Positions 52,510 through 64,000 of a stretch of DNA of 64,000 bases are shown one piece after another. Location: the NCBI GenBank assembly GCA_964304625.1, contig OZ199838.1, positions 992,001 to 1,056,000 on the forward strand, read 5' to 3'. The position numbers and the translations under genes were made by a program. The notes below the pieces were generated by a model, which saw only the letters and a list, made by a program, of their open reading frames with translations, did no database searches and had not been told where the DNA came from. Within the stretch, counting starts at the first letter, position 1; each line of letters opens with the position of its first letter. Origin of the DNA: Kudoa neothunni (taxonomy: Eukaryota > Cnidaria).

Positions 52510-54258
52510 CAAGTGTTCCCAACCTGGGTTCTATGACCCACATAAGGGTCATGAAAAATTTTCTGAATAGTTTGGACGGCTCGGACCCATGTCGTGAAGA
52601 TTGCCCTTAAGATGGAGAATATTATTCAACTTTTAGACTCAGGATATACTGATATAACATAAATATTAGATTGATATAAGTTACATGATGTTTTATGAAT
52701 AACAAAGAATATATCAAAATGGGAAACGGTAAAAAAACTTATCTTACCATGCTACCTGAAACTTTCTACACGTTACCTAAATCGGCAATACTCATTCATT
52801 CGTTCGTTTGTCTTAGGCAAAAACGACAATTTATTTAAATAAAAATCAGACACAGAATAGAGTTAATTTTTCTATTCATTAAATTTTAGACACGCAACTT
52901 TTCACGTATTTCTTGGACCTATTTATTTTCATGGTACAGAGCGGTGTGAATTTATACGTTACTCAATTTTTAATTAGTTAATATTTTTAAGAAACTATTG
53001 TAAAAATATTTACATGAAGCGAAAATTTTTGGAGTGTATATTTAATATTAAAATTAACTATTAAATCTGAAGCTATTTACAGCACTTCAATTTTCTCGCT
53101 TAATTAATAACCTTAATATAGATATTATAAGTATTATCCGTCCGAAAATCTTCTATAGAAAGAATTTTGTTAGCTCATAACACCATTTTAGATAAAATTA
53201 AAAATTTTTATTATTTGAACTAATGTGTTAGTAGCTGTTTACGAAAATATTATCCGCACGTTCAAACGATATTTTTTACAATCCTTATATGCCAGTCCTG
53301 TTGTTCATGATCAACGAAATAAACTTTTAAATATTTTATTTAACATAGAAAATTAATATAGAACTAGATTCAAGTTATAAAAGATTCAACTTTGATAAAT
53401 AATGTGCCTATGTTTAAAAATATAAGAAAGTATTGGAACATATAACAATTTTAATTTAAGAAGAAAATTGGAATGAAATATAAAACAATTTGAATTGCAA
53501 ATGTATTTTTTCACATATTTTAGGTTCATTAATGGAAATTAAATTGGCGTGACAATTGATGTGAAATAATTAACTTATATTTTAGTTTTGACGACAAAAT
53601 TAATGTAAAAAAATATATTTTACATCAATAACCAGTGGGTCGTAAGTGAAGCATGCTCATTCACATGAAGTAGAATGAACTCCTAATTATTCTGAAATCG
53701 GATATTTGGAAGACATTGAAAATTTAATTTTATTGAATTTAAAAGAAATATAAAAAACATGTTATTTTATATTTTATGTGGATAGAGATAAAGTATAAAT
53801 AGAAACATATGTTGTGTTCATTGCATTGAATATTGAGGAAAAAAGTCAACAAATACGAATAATTCTTAAATTTTTATTGATGATATCATTGAGCCCACAA
53901 ACTAATTTTGTAAGAATTACTAATAATAAATATTTCAAACAGAAGAATTATGGTAAAAATAATTAAAATACGAGAATATCACGAAAATCATTAATAATCT
54001 AATGTGATAAGTCGATAAAGGAGTAGACCAATGGTTTAAAAATATTGGATTCAAGTGAAATATTATTTCAAAAGAACAGTAAAATTAGTGCTAAATAATA
54101 TTTTTATATTAACGGAGTTAAAATAATTATGATAAAGTATATCATTAAAATTATCAAATATAATATTGGATATAAATATAGTTTAAAAAATAACTTTAAA
54201 TCTAATAAATACTCAAAATGTTTATTGTATCACTGCTAAAAAAGGTTGGGAAACACTG
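52510..54258. mobile_element. Non-autonomous hAT element, 1.75 kb
   Basis: The left end is CAAGTGTTCCCAACCTGGG and the right end, reversed, is CAGTGTTTCCCAACCTTTTT. This CAGTG-TTCCCAACC inverted repeat is common in hAT elements. The interior is AT-rich and no transposase is recognised. Flanking 8-mers (ATATAAAA, ATCAAAAC) match only partly. Confidence 0.6.
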
Positions 54259-55048
54259 ATCAAAACTTTGTAAACAGTGTTTCATATAAAGAAAACATAT
54301 TAATTTAAATTTAAATCAATACAAAAAATAATAAACACCTATTCGCAAAAACTAAAATTTTAATGTAAATAATTTTGTTATCTAAATTAACCTCCCGTTA
54401 AAACAACATACCCTCGTTTACACCTAGTTCATCGCCTACGCAAGATAAAACGTTATTGCACGGTGTAACTATGTTCTAAGTGTAGAAAGAGTAAAATTAC
54501 AATGTTATTAACGAATATATATTAGATGAAAGTTCAATGTAACCACACTTTCACCGACACCATTAGGAAATCATGTGTGGTGGTCATCTCATTATCATCA
54601 TCTCTAATCTATGTACAAAAAGTTTACACTACAAATTCACCTCATTATAAGCATTCAGAACACTTTAATTTATTTTTGTAGTTAATTCTGTATCTTTTAA
54701 AGTATATTAAATGACACATTAATTAGAAAAAGGCATTGTATAAGGAGAAGATTTGTGGATACAGACACTAATACATTATAAATATAGATTTTTTAAGAGA
54801 ATAGACGAAAATAAATAAGATGTAACAAATGTCACGATATAATAATAAATAGGTTCGTGGAGTCCATTATTATCATTTAGGAGTTAGCAAAATTTATTCA
54901 AAAATAACATTAATGATGCTTATTTTTGATTATACTCAAGTTTTCCTATTTATCGATCAATATTGTTGACTCATACATAAAATTATTTGTTATAATTGAA
55001 AAATGACCAATAAATTTCATGGAAATTTTCTATAATTAAGAATGTAAA

Positions 55049-56984
55049 CAAGTGTTTTCAACTTTTTTTAGCTATGACCCATATATTTTCAAAAAAATAT
55101 CCTGTGACACACGTTAATATCGTAAATGATTAATCGAATTTAACGTTAACAATTTTAATTTTATAATAATATTTATATCCAATATTATATATAATGAAAA
55201 TTTTATAATGATTTAAATCGTATACGTTTATAATAATTCTTTTTAATTTATTAATTTAATTGAGCATAAAATTTACTTAGATTATTTAAGTTTGAATATT
55301 TTTTTAAAATTAATATTATTATACTATCATGTTTGTCTTGCGTCGATTTATCACTCTTGCATTATAATTATCTCCGCTGAATTATTATATTCAAATTGAT
55401 GTTTTAAATATATTTCATTCGTAACGATTATTTTTTTAGGTCCCATGGTATCATCTATAAAGTCAAAAACTACTTGGTTTTAATAATAAAAAATTCAATA
55501 TAAAAAAGTACAAATTATTAATATAATACTTGTATCTATTTAATGGAGATATGATTAATCACATTAATAAATAACATACTAGTTTGATGTAGCATTGTAT
55601 GATGACCTATTTCAATATAACACTAATTATATTGTTTATTAATGTTTTTTTATATAAAAACAAATATTTAGACACAAAATATTGTTATTTATTTTTAAAA
55701 ACTTTAATAAAAAAGTTATGTTTATTAAAATATTCAACTTAAATATATGAAAATTAATCATTTAATTCAGGAATAAAATCAAATAAAATATCCATACCAA
55801 GGATATATATAGCAACAGTTAGAAAATTTACGTATTTATTAAAATTTTTAAATTAGGAAAAAAATTATTACCGCGTAAAATTATTTTGACTTATAAATTT
55901 TTTATTAATTTTTGAGGTTCTGACAAAATTTTAATTCATTAATTTTCATCAGCGATCATGATTTTATTTTCTTAATAATATACGTTATGCAAAGTCAAAA
56001 AATGTTTAAAACACGCGAATACAAATTTAGGTGCAATTCCAAGTCGTTTAAAATTATCCATTGACAATTTTTTTAATTAATTAAATATATATATATTTTG
56101 TTAGATTTTGATTGAATAATAAAATGTCTTTTTGATTAAATGTTATTAATTTAATTTATTTCGTCAATTATAAATAATATGACTGGCATATAAGGAAAGT
56201 AGAGAAATATAGTTAGGATGTGTGGATTATATTTTCATGGAATGTATAGAAACACATTATTTTGCATAATAAAAATTTTTGGTTTCATATGAATTAATAA
56301 TATTATTAAATAAAATTCTCTTTGTAATATAATTTCGGACAAATAATGCTTTGAATGTCTAGATTTGAGTTGATAAATCGGCGAGTGAACTGAAGTATTA
56401 GAAAATAACGTCAAGTATTAATAGCTAATTTAAATATAAAGTGTAGCTTTTAAACATACTCGTCTCATTTAAATATCTTATGGATAATTTTATTTATGTA
56501 TTAAGTAATTAAAAATAGAAAATAACCAAGTAGTCAAATTGCCTTGTCATGAAATTAACCAAGTATAAGGAATACATGAATAACTGTGTCTAAAATTTAA
56601 TGAATAGAAAAATTAACTCTCATCTGTATCAGATTTTAAAGTTAAATAATTTTTCGGGTGCATAAAAAAACAAACGAACGGAAATGTGAATATTGCCTAA
56701 TTGGAACATGTGTTGATTATTTAAGGTCGAATGATGAGTGAAGCTTTTACTGTTTTCCATCTTGAAAAGTGTTCTGCCCTTCATAAAACAAAGCTACTTA
56801 TCTTAATTCAATATAGTATATTTATTAAATTAACATAAATCGAGTGCAAAAGTTATAATAACATTTTCTATCTTGAGGGTATCCTACACGGCATTGTTCC
56901 GTGTTCTCCTGCACCTACTAAAGTAGTCGAAAAATTTTTCATTGTGCAAATGTGGATTATATGATCCTAGGTTGGGAAACATTG
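55049..56984. mobile_element. Non-autonomous hAT element, 1.94 kb, in the K6 downstream flank
   Basis: The left end is CAAGTGTTTTCAACTTTTTT and the right end, reversed, is CAATGTTTCCCAACCTAGG, the same end family as 52510-54258. The flanks ATGTAAAC (55042-55049) and ATGTAACA (56985-56992) look like an aged 8-bp target duplication. DNA on both sides (54.84-55.04 and 56.99-57.1 kb) resembles the contiguous DNA downstream of K3 and K4, marking this as an insertion. No coding remnant was recognised. Confidence 0.68.
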
Positions 56985-57803
56985 ATGTAACAAAAATATG
57001 AATTATTGACAATCGATCATAATTTTCCGCCTTAATTCATAGAGGGAAAAATTCCACTCATTATTTTAATATGTTTAATCTAGATAACATTATTTATTTA
57101 ACCCATCCATACCTGAAAATCAAGTTGTAATAATTTATTTTTTATAAAGAAAAAGAATATTTATATTTTTAGTAATAACAACATAAAAATTTTGGCGATA
57201 TTTAATTAGGAACCATATCTAATTAAATGATGTCTTATTGCAACAAGCATTAAGCTACTACTCCAAACTAGAGTTCTTAAAGATATATGATCTATACAAA
57301 ATTTTGTAAAAAAGAAGTACTATTTTATAATATTTTTTTTTAAATGCAGTTTAAATAATAATTAGAGTGTAAAATTAGTGCCGTAAAATAACCTTTTTAT
57401 TGTTTGAAAATTTGCAATTTATGACATATTTTCATTAACTATGAAACTTTAATAATTATCTAATATGGCGTTTGATAGATGAATAAAGACTAATTTAACT
57501 TTTTTTGGAATGTCTCAGCTGTTATATAATACTCATTGAGAGATTATAAAAACAATCCGATGTTGCCATATCGTAACATTAGGCGTGAAATGGTTAATGA
57601 AGATTTTGATATATATATATATATATAATATTCAAAATTTAAAAAAGAAAGAATAAGATTCGAGAAATTAAATTTTATAAAAAGAGAAAATTTAAAATTA
57701 TTCGTTTATAAGCTTTTTCATTGTTTATTGATATTACTAGTTCTGTGGTTTTTTGTTCGATAATAACCTATATTAACATGGTTAGCTTCACTTTAGTAGT
57801 AAT

Positions 57804-59437
57804 TTATTTATACTCGCACAACCATAACCAAAATATACATTTTTCTTCCTCAGAGGTTTTATTTGGTGTAGCAGAAGTCTAAACAAAAGCATTATTAATA
57901 TATACAGTATCAACGTTAATGGATACGTCTACTTGATTTAAATCACCAACCGTATTAGTGTGTCTTTCTCCGTCAGTAACCTGAGGGCCTGAATTCTGAT
58001 CGCTCAACGCATCGCCGACTGGTATGGTCTGAAGACTAGAAGGATTAGCACCGCCATCCGTAGTAATGGCAGTAACAGTGATAGTCAAGGGGGTTTTACA
58101 AATAGCATCACATGCACTTTTGTCTTTAAAGTTATTCAAGTTCATTTCTTTCCCATTAGATCTAAATGTTTGACAAATCTTCTCACTTCCTTCAGAAGTT
58201 CCATAATAAAATCGTTCTATGTTATATATATCGTTTTTGCCAGCAACTCCTATCTTTGGTTGGTTACACACATCAACAGCTTTAAGTTCACCAACGTGAG
58301 CAGCTATTTTTTTAGTTTAATATCGTAAATAAATATTTATATTTTCGTTGTAATAAAATACTGGCAGGACAATAACTTGCGCATAGTTCCACAGAACTAA
58401 ATATATTATTCTCTCCATCGTCGGCTTTGACAGTTCCACTAGGGGCTAACGTCAAAAAAGGGAGGCAAGCCTTTCTTGTTTTGTCAAAATAGTAATATTC
58501 TTTTAAATTATCTTTAGTTATAACATTATTTAGAAGTGGCACTTGGTAAGGGCCGGTTGCATTGCAAGCGGCGACGTAGTCAGCTACATGTGATTACATA
58601 TGAGTTCCTAACATAATGAATACTTATGCATATATCTGCGCATGTTGGTAGATCATCAAAATAACCCCTTTTGGCCTTCATACCTACAGCGGCATAAACA
58701 CATTGCTTCTTGTCTTTATGGAGAATAATTCCCATTTTTGGTGTTGCATTATCCACTTCTGCTGCGAAAAGACAATCAAACTCATTAGGGACTTTTGTCA
58801 GTTTTTCGTCATCAGTGACATCCACGACCTTACTGTTTACTTGATCTAAAATAATTTTCTCCAAATTCTTCTACAAATTGTATACGCTTACTTTGGCAGG
58901 CATTTTTACATTCAGATTCAGTTTCAAAGTTATTGGCATTCCCGCCACATCCGCTGTACTCGAATTTGTGGCAAGAGTTTTTGGCAACACCGCCTTCGAT
59001 AGCAGATTTTGAGTAATACCATCTGACCGATTTATTTTCCCCTGATAACTTACATGAACCCTTTGATACACTTAATTCACAAGCATTTGATTTCTCTTCA
59101 GGTGTGAATTTTACTAGTTAATGTATTAAATTACGTAAATTAATAATCGATTACGATGATTCTCACAAACAGCCTTTGATACAAAATTATTAAAATTTCC
59201 AAGAGATCCCAAATATTTAAATGGTTTGCATTTGGCGGTGTTAACGTCTACGTACCATCTATCAACTACAGCTGCATCTTGCTGTGGTTTAGTCATCCAA
59301 GAAGGAGGAGCACCAGCATCCAATTCATAAGAATCCAATGCTCGTTCTATTATTAAATAATTATATTTATTGTAAATATCAAGATAACCGAGTGAAATAG
59401 TTGTCATAAAAGACGAAAATATCCACAGAATAATCAT
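57804..59437 (-). CDS. K6: secreted five-unit Kunitz protein, possible extra intron in tail (450 aa)
   Basis: Exons are 59389-59437, 59155-59346, 58892-59113, 58624-58845, 58362-58583 and 57933-58303, with a proposed last exon 57804-57878 after a 54-nt GT-AG intron. The signal peptide starts MIILWIFSSFMTTISL. Without that last intron the frame stops at 57879 after NNAFV. With it, the protein ends CIFWLWLCEYK, matching the terminal motif of the sister copies, which favours the spliced model. The cysteine pattern by unit is 2, 6, 4, 4, 4; unit 2 has P1 Lys (GSCKL). K6 is the most diverged copy of units 3-5 and has the DNA sequence to which K1 unit 2 is closest. The conserved upstream block lies at 59708-59767. 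Confidence 0.85.
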
Positions 59438-59489
59438 TGTTTGGAAAATAAATACTTAATTTAAATCGGGTTCGTATTTTTACGAATAC

Positions 59490-59511
59490 ATATATATATA
59501 TATATATATAT
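59490..59511. repeat. TA dinucleotide repeat upstream of K6
   Basis: A pure (TA)n tract 53 nt upstream of the K6 start codon, at a site where the other copies have a short non-repetitive sequence. Confidence 0.85.
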
Positions 59512-59707
59512 TGTAATTAAGAATAATATTTACCAATTGATACATAAAGGGACCATATTTGAATAAATAATACTATTATCCTATTTATATGGTTCTAATT
59601 TTCGGTATACAAGTAATCGTCCAAATTTACAATCAAAAAAATATTAAACAAAAATATTTATGGATAAACTTTAGATTATATATATTTTTTATTATGAAAT
59701 AATTCAT

Positions 59708-59767
59708 TTTATAACTTTAGGTTTTTTATTCAAGGTAATCTAATAACCTTTAGAGATTATTGTCAAC
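59708..59767 (-). promoter_or_regulatory. Conserved upstream block of K6
   Basis: Same block with few changes, 271 nt upstream of the K6 start. It is conserved although the DNA around it has diverged and a TA repeat has expanded nearby. Confidence 0.5.
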
Positions 59768-60529
59768 AGTTCATATCTGTCATTGCCGAAACCTTCATGA
59801 CTGAAATTAGAATGTTTTGAAATGGCTTAAATATGAGATCTAACAACATGTATTATTCTAATGGATAATTTGTATCATTAATAATATGTGTAAATTTTAA
59901 TGTAATGGTTATAAACACAGGAAAAGTTATCTAGACATATTACTTTATATTACAGAATTATAAAAATGTTCATAAATAATCATTATTTAAAAATTTTAGA
60001 GAATAAATTACATGCTTACTCGTTATTATTTTAAAAATCAATACCTTAATATATTTTTTATTAACCCATAAAGTTATAAAATTACAAATTATTTTCGGAT
60101 CTGAAGTATTCTATGTATATAATTGGATGTAAAATAGAGTTTATATGCCCTAGCTTTAATATTATGGCCAAATATTCTCCTCAAGTTAAATATAAATCTC
60201 AATTCCTGTTATATGATCTTTTTGATTAATTTAGAACTTTTCTAAAGTATACCACAAATTATCATAATTATTTAATAGATAACCAAGAACTGTTTCCATG
60301 TTTGTCATAATGTTTTGGAGTTTTTTATAATCATATATGTGTTTCAAAATTATAATACGTAAATTTTTAGCCCATATTTTTGACCACCGGCGGTCTGTTT
60401 GGTGTTGATTCTTTATAAAATATAATATTAATAAAAATATAATTGAAAATTTATTCTTTTAATAATTATTCGAGGAAATAAAAATAAAAATGTCCTATGA
60501 TTGTATAGTTCAATACGTTAGAAAAATGA

Positions 60530-60755
60530 CAGTGGCTATTCTCATCGAAACGAATAACTCCTCCGTTATAGATGACATTTCGAATCTTACTTCAAATTTG
60601 AATAGAGTTATTTTTAATTTAAAAATTAATTCAAAATTTAAAGAATAAAAATTCAACACTGCTTTATTTACACTGTTCACTTGTAGTGTACTCACGTTTT
60701 GGAATCTAATATTGTGTGATATAAATATTTTAGTTGAAATGAAAAGTAAAAACAT
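60530..60755. repeat. Inverted copy of a unit segment (partner 61885-62120)
   Basis: The reverse complement of this stretch matches 61885-62120 and the equivalent places upstream of K3 (about 38.50-38.72 kb) and K4 (about 44.26-44.49 kb). Shared sequence includes CGTTTCGATGAGAG and ATAACGGAGGAGTTATTCG. It forms an inverted pair about 1.1 kb apart, found only upstream of K6. Confidence 0.65.
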
Positions 60756-61389
60756 TTAGTAATAAATAGAAACTGTTCTGTTCGTGCATTTTTGTGTCAC
60801 CCACCATGTCTGAATATGTGCGTGAATCCTATTTGATTATGGGGTGTTCTATTTCGTGAGACTACTTCTATGATTTAAAGACCTTTGAAACAACTGAAAT
60901 CTGTAGAATAAGTTTATATATTACATTCAGTTAAAGAAGAGAAATTTGAGCTTTCGTAAGATATAAAATACCAATTGCATGGAATTAGTCTGAAACGTGG
61001 TATCATTATTGCTTCTTATGAAGCGCTTTTAAATTGATTTTCTCAAATCTATACCTTTTATTAAAAAATATTATCGTACGGTTAACGTTTCGAATGTGGT
61101 TATTTTAGAGAAATATTTTGGGAGCATAGCTAAACTACCATGGCTAGCGGATAAGTTGATCAATTCTTCATTGGGTGAAAATTTATTTTTCTGAACTATG
61201 AAAATTACACATTCCTCATTATCGGGTAGCAATTGTTTTCAATCTTAAAATGAAATTTTTCAGAACAATTCAAAATCCTAAAGTACGAATTAACTGTTAT
61301 TTTTACTCCAACATTGTTTATTATAATATTTACTACATTTCTTCGTTGGTTCGCACTACAAAAGTAAAAGCAAAAGTTCCCCAAAAATC

Positions 61390-63612
61390 ACCACTCAAAA
61401 ATTTCCATTTCATAAACCAACCCACTGAGACACTATCAGAGGAATTAATGCAGAAAAATTAGAATCACCCTACTTGTTATAAATTGATAAATGAGTTTAA
61501 ATTAAGAAATATAGGTTTACTCGTAAATTTAAACTCATAGGTTCCTGTATTAATGGGTTCTAATTTTCAAGAATAGACATCATGGGAACCTTTCTCAAAT
61601 TTCTGATTTATGTAAATACATTTGTAGGGAAAAAAACAATGAAAATTCTCCGAAATTATGGTACAATCTTATAGATACATATGCAAAGTGGTTTACAGCG
61701 ATTTAAACTAGTTCGAATCCTATGAATATCCATTAATTAACGACTGTTTTGTTAAATTAATATTGAAGAATGTTTAGAAAGAAACGTACATGTTTCATGA
61801 AAAATTGGAGATGACTTATTCTAAATTAAACAGCGTGAGTTGAGACGTCTTAAACTGACGGTTTAAAACCTCCATTTGATATTTTACGTTTCATTCTAAC
61901 TAAAATGTTTATATTACACAACATGAGGCCAAAAAAATGTGGTTGACTTATTGAACAGTGTAAATATGGAACGTAAAATGTCAAATTTTTATTCTTTAAA
62001 TTCTCAAACAATTTTTTCGTAAAAAATCAGATAAAAAATAGCTAAATTCAAATGTGAACTCAGATTTGAAATATCATCTATAACGGAGGAGTTATTCGTT
62101 TCGATGAGAGTAGACACTGCCTAGAAAAATATTTAATTAGTCATCCTAAAAAATTATTTCGACAATTTTAATATTACTACTTATTTCTCACATGTATTTA
62201 TTGATTAATTTTAAACAAACTTTATGTCCACAAACTACAATAATTAATGAAATAATGAATGTTTTAATTATTTAATTCTCTAATGATCCCAAAAACGATG
62301 AACGTGTAATGGACTTTGAGGTAAATTTTATCCCACAATTTTTTAGGAATTATACCACTTAAAAAATCTAATAATAAATATTGTAGAATAATTTTTAATT
62401 CCTATGGTTGGAACATCGGCATTTGTAAACTAAATTTTGACGTAATTCACGCGATAATCGACTTAGTTTATGGTCCGTCCATGTAGGTACACATAGATAT
62501 TCATTAAAAAAGTAATCGCGTTAATTCAATGGAATTAAACGTGTTTCTCCAGTTGAAATATCAAAACACAACATAAAAAGAATTATTGAATGTTATACGA
62601 AGTTAAAACAGTTTTTAAATGCGTGAATTGGACAATAAAATTTATAACAATTTTCACATTATTTCAAGGTGTTTTATCATTTTTCCTCCCACTGTATTTA
62701 CATGTTTTTCGCTTTGCATTAAGAAGAGGTTTCTGTTGGGGTGCATAAACAATGCTGAGACCTGTTTTTATTGTATTGTTTGTAGAATTTGTTGCCAACA
62801 ATATTTTTTATAATTGTTCACCGATTCCTTTAAGAAAATCACGCATTTTGATTTATTGAGAACAACATATTTCAACGTATACTTTTCACGGAATATGAAA
62901 ATGCTCCCACAACGGGCTCTATTTGGTAATGATTTGAGTCATGGTGGAATCTCTAATTATTAACTTGATGTCTCTATGATAAATTTTATCCAATAATTTT
63001 TCAGCAAGAAACATCGATAAGAAGACATTTTCGTCAACAACATGATGTTCATTCTCTGATAAACAAAATTCATCAACGAAGTCATTTTGAATCACACATC
63101 TACATATAATTCGCAGTTGCGATTTCATTAATTTATTTATCATTTCCTTACTTTCTACAAAAACCACTCATCGTGATTTTATTTTATTTAAGTTAGAAAT
63201 GGTTTACATTTTTTGAAATATTCTAAATCAAAAAAAACTTGAGGTTAATTTTACACCAAAGACCATTTCAAGATTAAATTAAAATTAAAACTATACAATA
63301 ATTTGTCAACAAAAATATTTTCGTCAAACTAAGGACAAAATTTTATTAGAAAAATAACTGGAATCAATTAGGTATTGGTTAGCTGTATAAAAGATATACC
63401 ATTAATAAATCGTTTTGTGGTAAATTATACCCCAATACCATTAGTGTGTTGCAAACCCTTAATTTTAAATTTTACAAGAGTAAAATTAAATAAATAATAG
63501 CGATTTTATGTAATAATTTAGATTTAATTTATTTTACCTTTTTATCTAGAATATATATGATAAAATGGGTTTCAATAATTAATCCTTAAAGGACAACATT
63601 CGACCACTCTTG
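61390..63612. repeat. Intergenic part of the K6 tandem unit
   Basis: It is homologous to the DNA upstream of K3 and K4. It is separated from the K6 proximal upstream block by about 1.4 kb (59.99-61.39 kb) not present in the other units, and ends at the TTAA insertion at 63613. Confidence 0.8.
62640..63450 (-). mobile_element. piggyBac-like remnant upstream of K6
   Basis: This is nearly identical to 44959-45816, including the 82-residue frame (62919-63167, one visible residue difference), so it was copied as part of the Kunitz unit. The right end is more decayed than in the K4 unit. Confidence 0.45.
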
Positions 63613-63616
63613 TTAA

Positions 63617-64000
63617 CCCTTCTGGGACGAAGCGGGGTAGTTCGTGCACCCCAATGAATGTATTTGTTGAAATTTTCCTCTTAAAATTTTAAAGAACCAT
63701 ATTTGGCTTCGGGTAATCTTCCAACATAATTAATGCTTCGTATATATTAGAAAACGTTTTTTATATCCTTTAAATTCAACGTAGATAAGGCATCTTTAAA
63801 TTTGAAGTTATTTATTTTCGTGTTAATAATACTTGCTAATTCTTTTAAATGATATTGTTATTATAAAAAAATAATAACAAATACCTAAAAAGATTTTAGA
63901 ATATAAATAAAAGACGAATGAGCCCAATAACAGTCAGTCCTTAATTGTCACCGACGGAGCCCGATGGATTATTGTATTAATATGAGATTATCCAGAAAGT
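63617..64000. mobile_element. Left end of a piggyBac-type insertion running off the window
   Basis: Homology to the K3 and K4 upstream units stops exactly at TTAA (63613-63616), followed by CCCTTCTGGGACGAAGCGGG. The sister units show the uninterrupted site (CTCTTGTTAAGTCAAATCAGG-like sequence near 45.98 and 40.19 kb). A TTAA target plus an end starting CCC is the piggyBac pattern. The rest of the element is outside the window. Confidence 0.65.

Overview
This is an AT-rich animal nuclear window. Genes carry very short spliceosomal introns (mostly about 35-60 nt) with clean GT-AG ends. The DNA transposon fauna (hAT, piggyBac, MULE, pogo/Tigger-like) and a tandem family of secreted multi-Kunitz proteins suggest an invertebrate, plausibly an arthropod or another parasite. 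Species cannot be fixed from the sequence. I saw no tRNA, rRNA or CRISPR, and no retrovirus-like element.

Layout, with all recognised host genes on the minus strand. Gene A (before 1 to 4593) and gene B (24864-30683) are paralogous many-exon genes for a helical-repeat protein whose N-terminus resembles an importin-beta domain. Around and between them lies an array of six copies of one gene, K1-K6 (about 10.57-12.11, 16.49-18.06, 35.86-37.48, 41.61-43.23, 47.20-48.83 and 57.80-59.44 kb). Each encodes a signal peptide, five Kunitz-type units (one per exon, all phase 1) and a fast-evolving tail. K2, K4, K5 and K6 read as intact (449, 466, 464 and 450 residues). K1 and K3 look broken.

The five Kunitz units show graded cysteine loss. 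Unit 2 keeps all six cysteines and a Lys at the expected P1 position. Units 3-5 lack the pair corresponding to BPTI 14-38. Unit 1 keeps only the pair corresponding to 30-51. Tails differ between copies but end in a shared motif, C-x2-W-x3-C-x-Y. A block of about 60 nt, 253-271 nt upstream of the start codon, is conserved in five of six copies and missing from K5.

Mobile DNA explains most of the rest. A hAT element (12619-14664) fills exactly the gap between two copies of a 3.9-kb duplication carrying K1 and K2. Other elements are pogo/Tigger-like elements (8821-9876, 14755-15809), a MULE remnant (20.3-21.7 kb), a 2.9-kb piggyBac-type element (32365-35287), a GTF2IRD2/ZBED5-type hAT remnant (49.7-51.1 kb), two non-autonomous hAT elements (52510-54258, 55049-56984), piggyBac-like remnants repeated with K3, K4 and K6, and a piggyBac-type end at 63617 that runs off the window. 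Remaining stretches are AT-rich DNA in which I recognise no gene. Many differences between near-identical copies are one-base changes in homopolymer runs, so some apparent breaks may be assembly errors.
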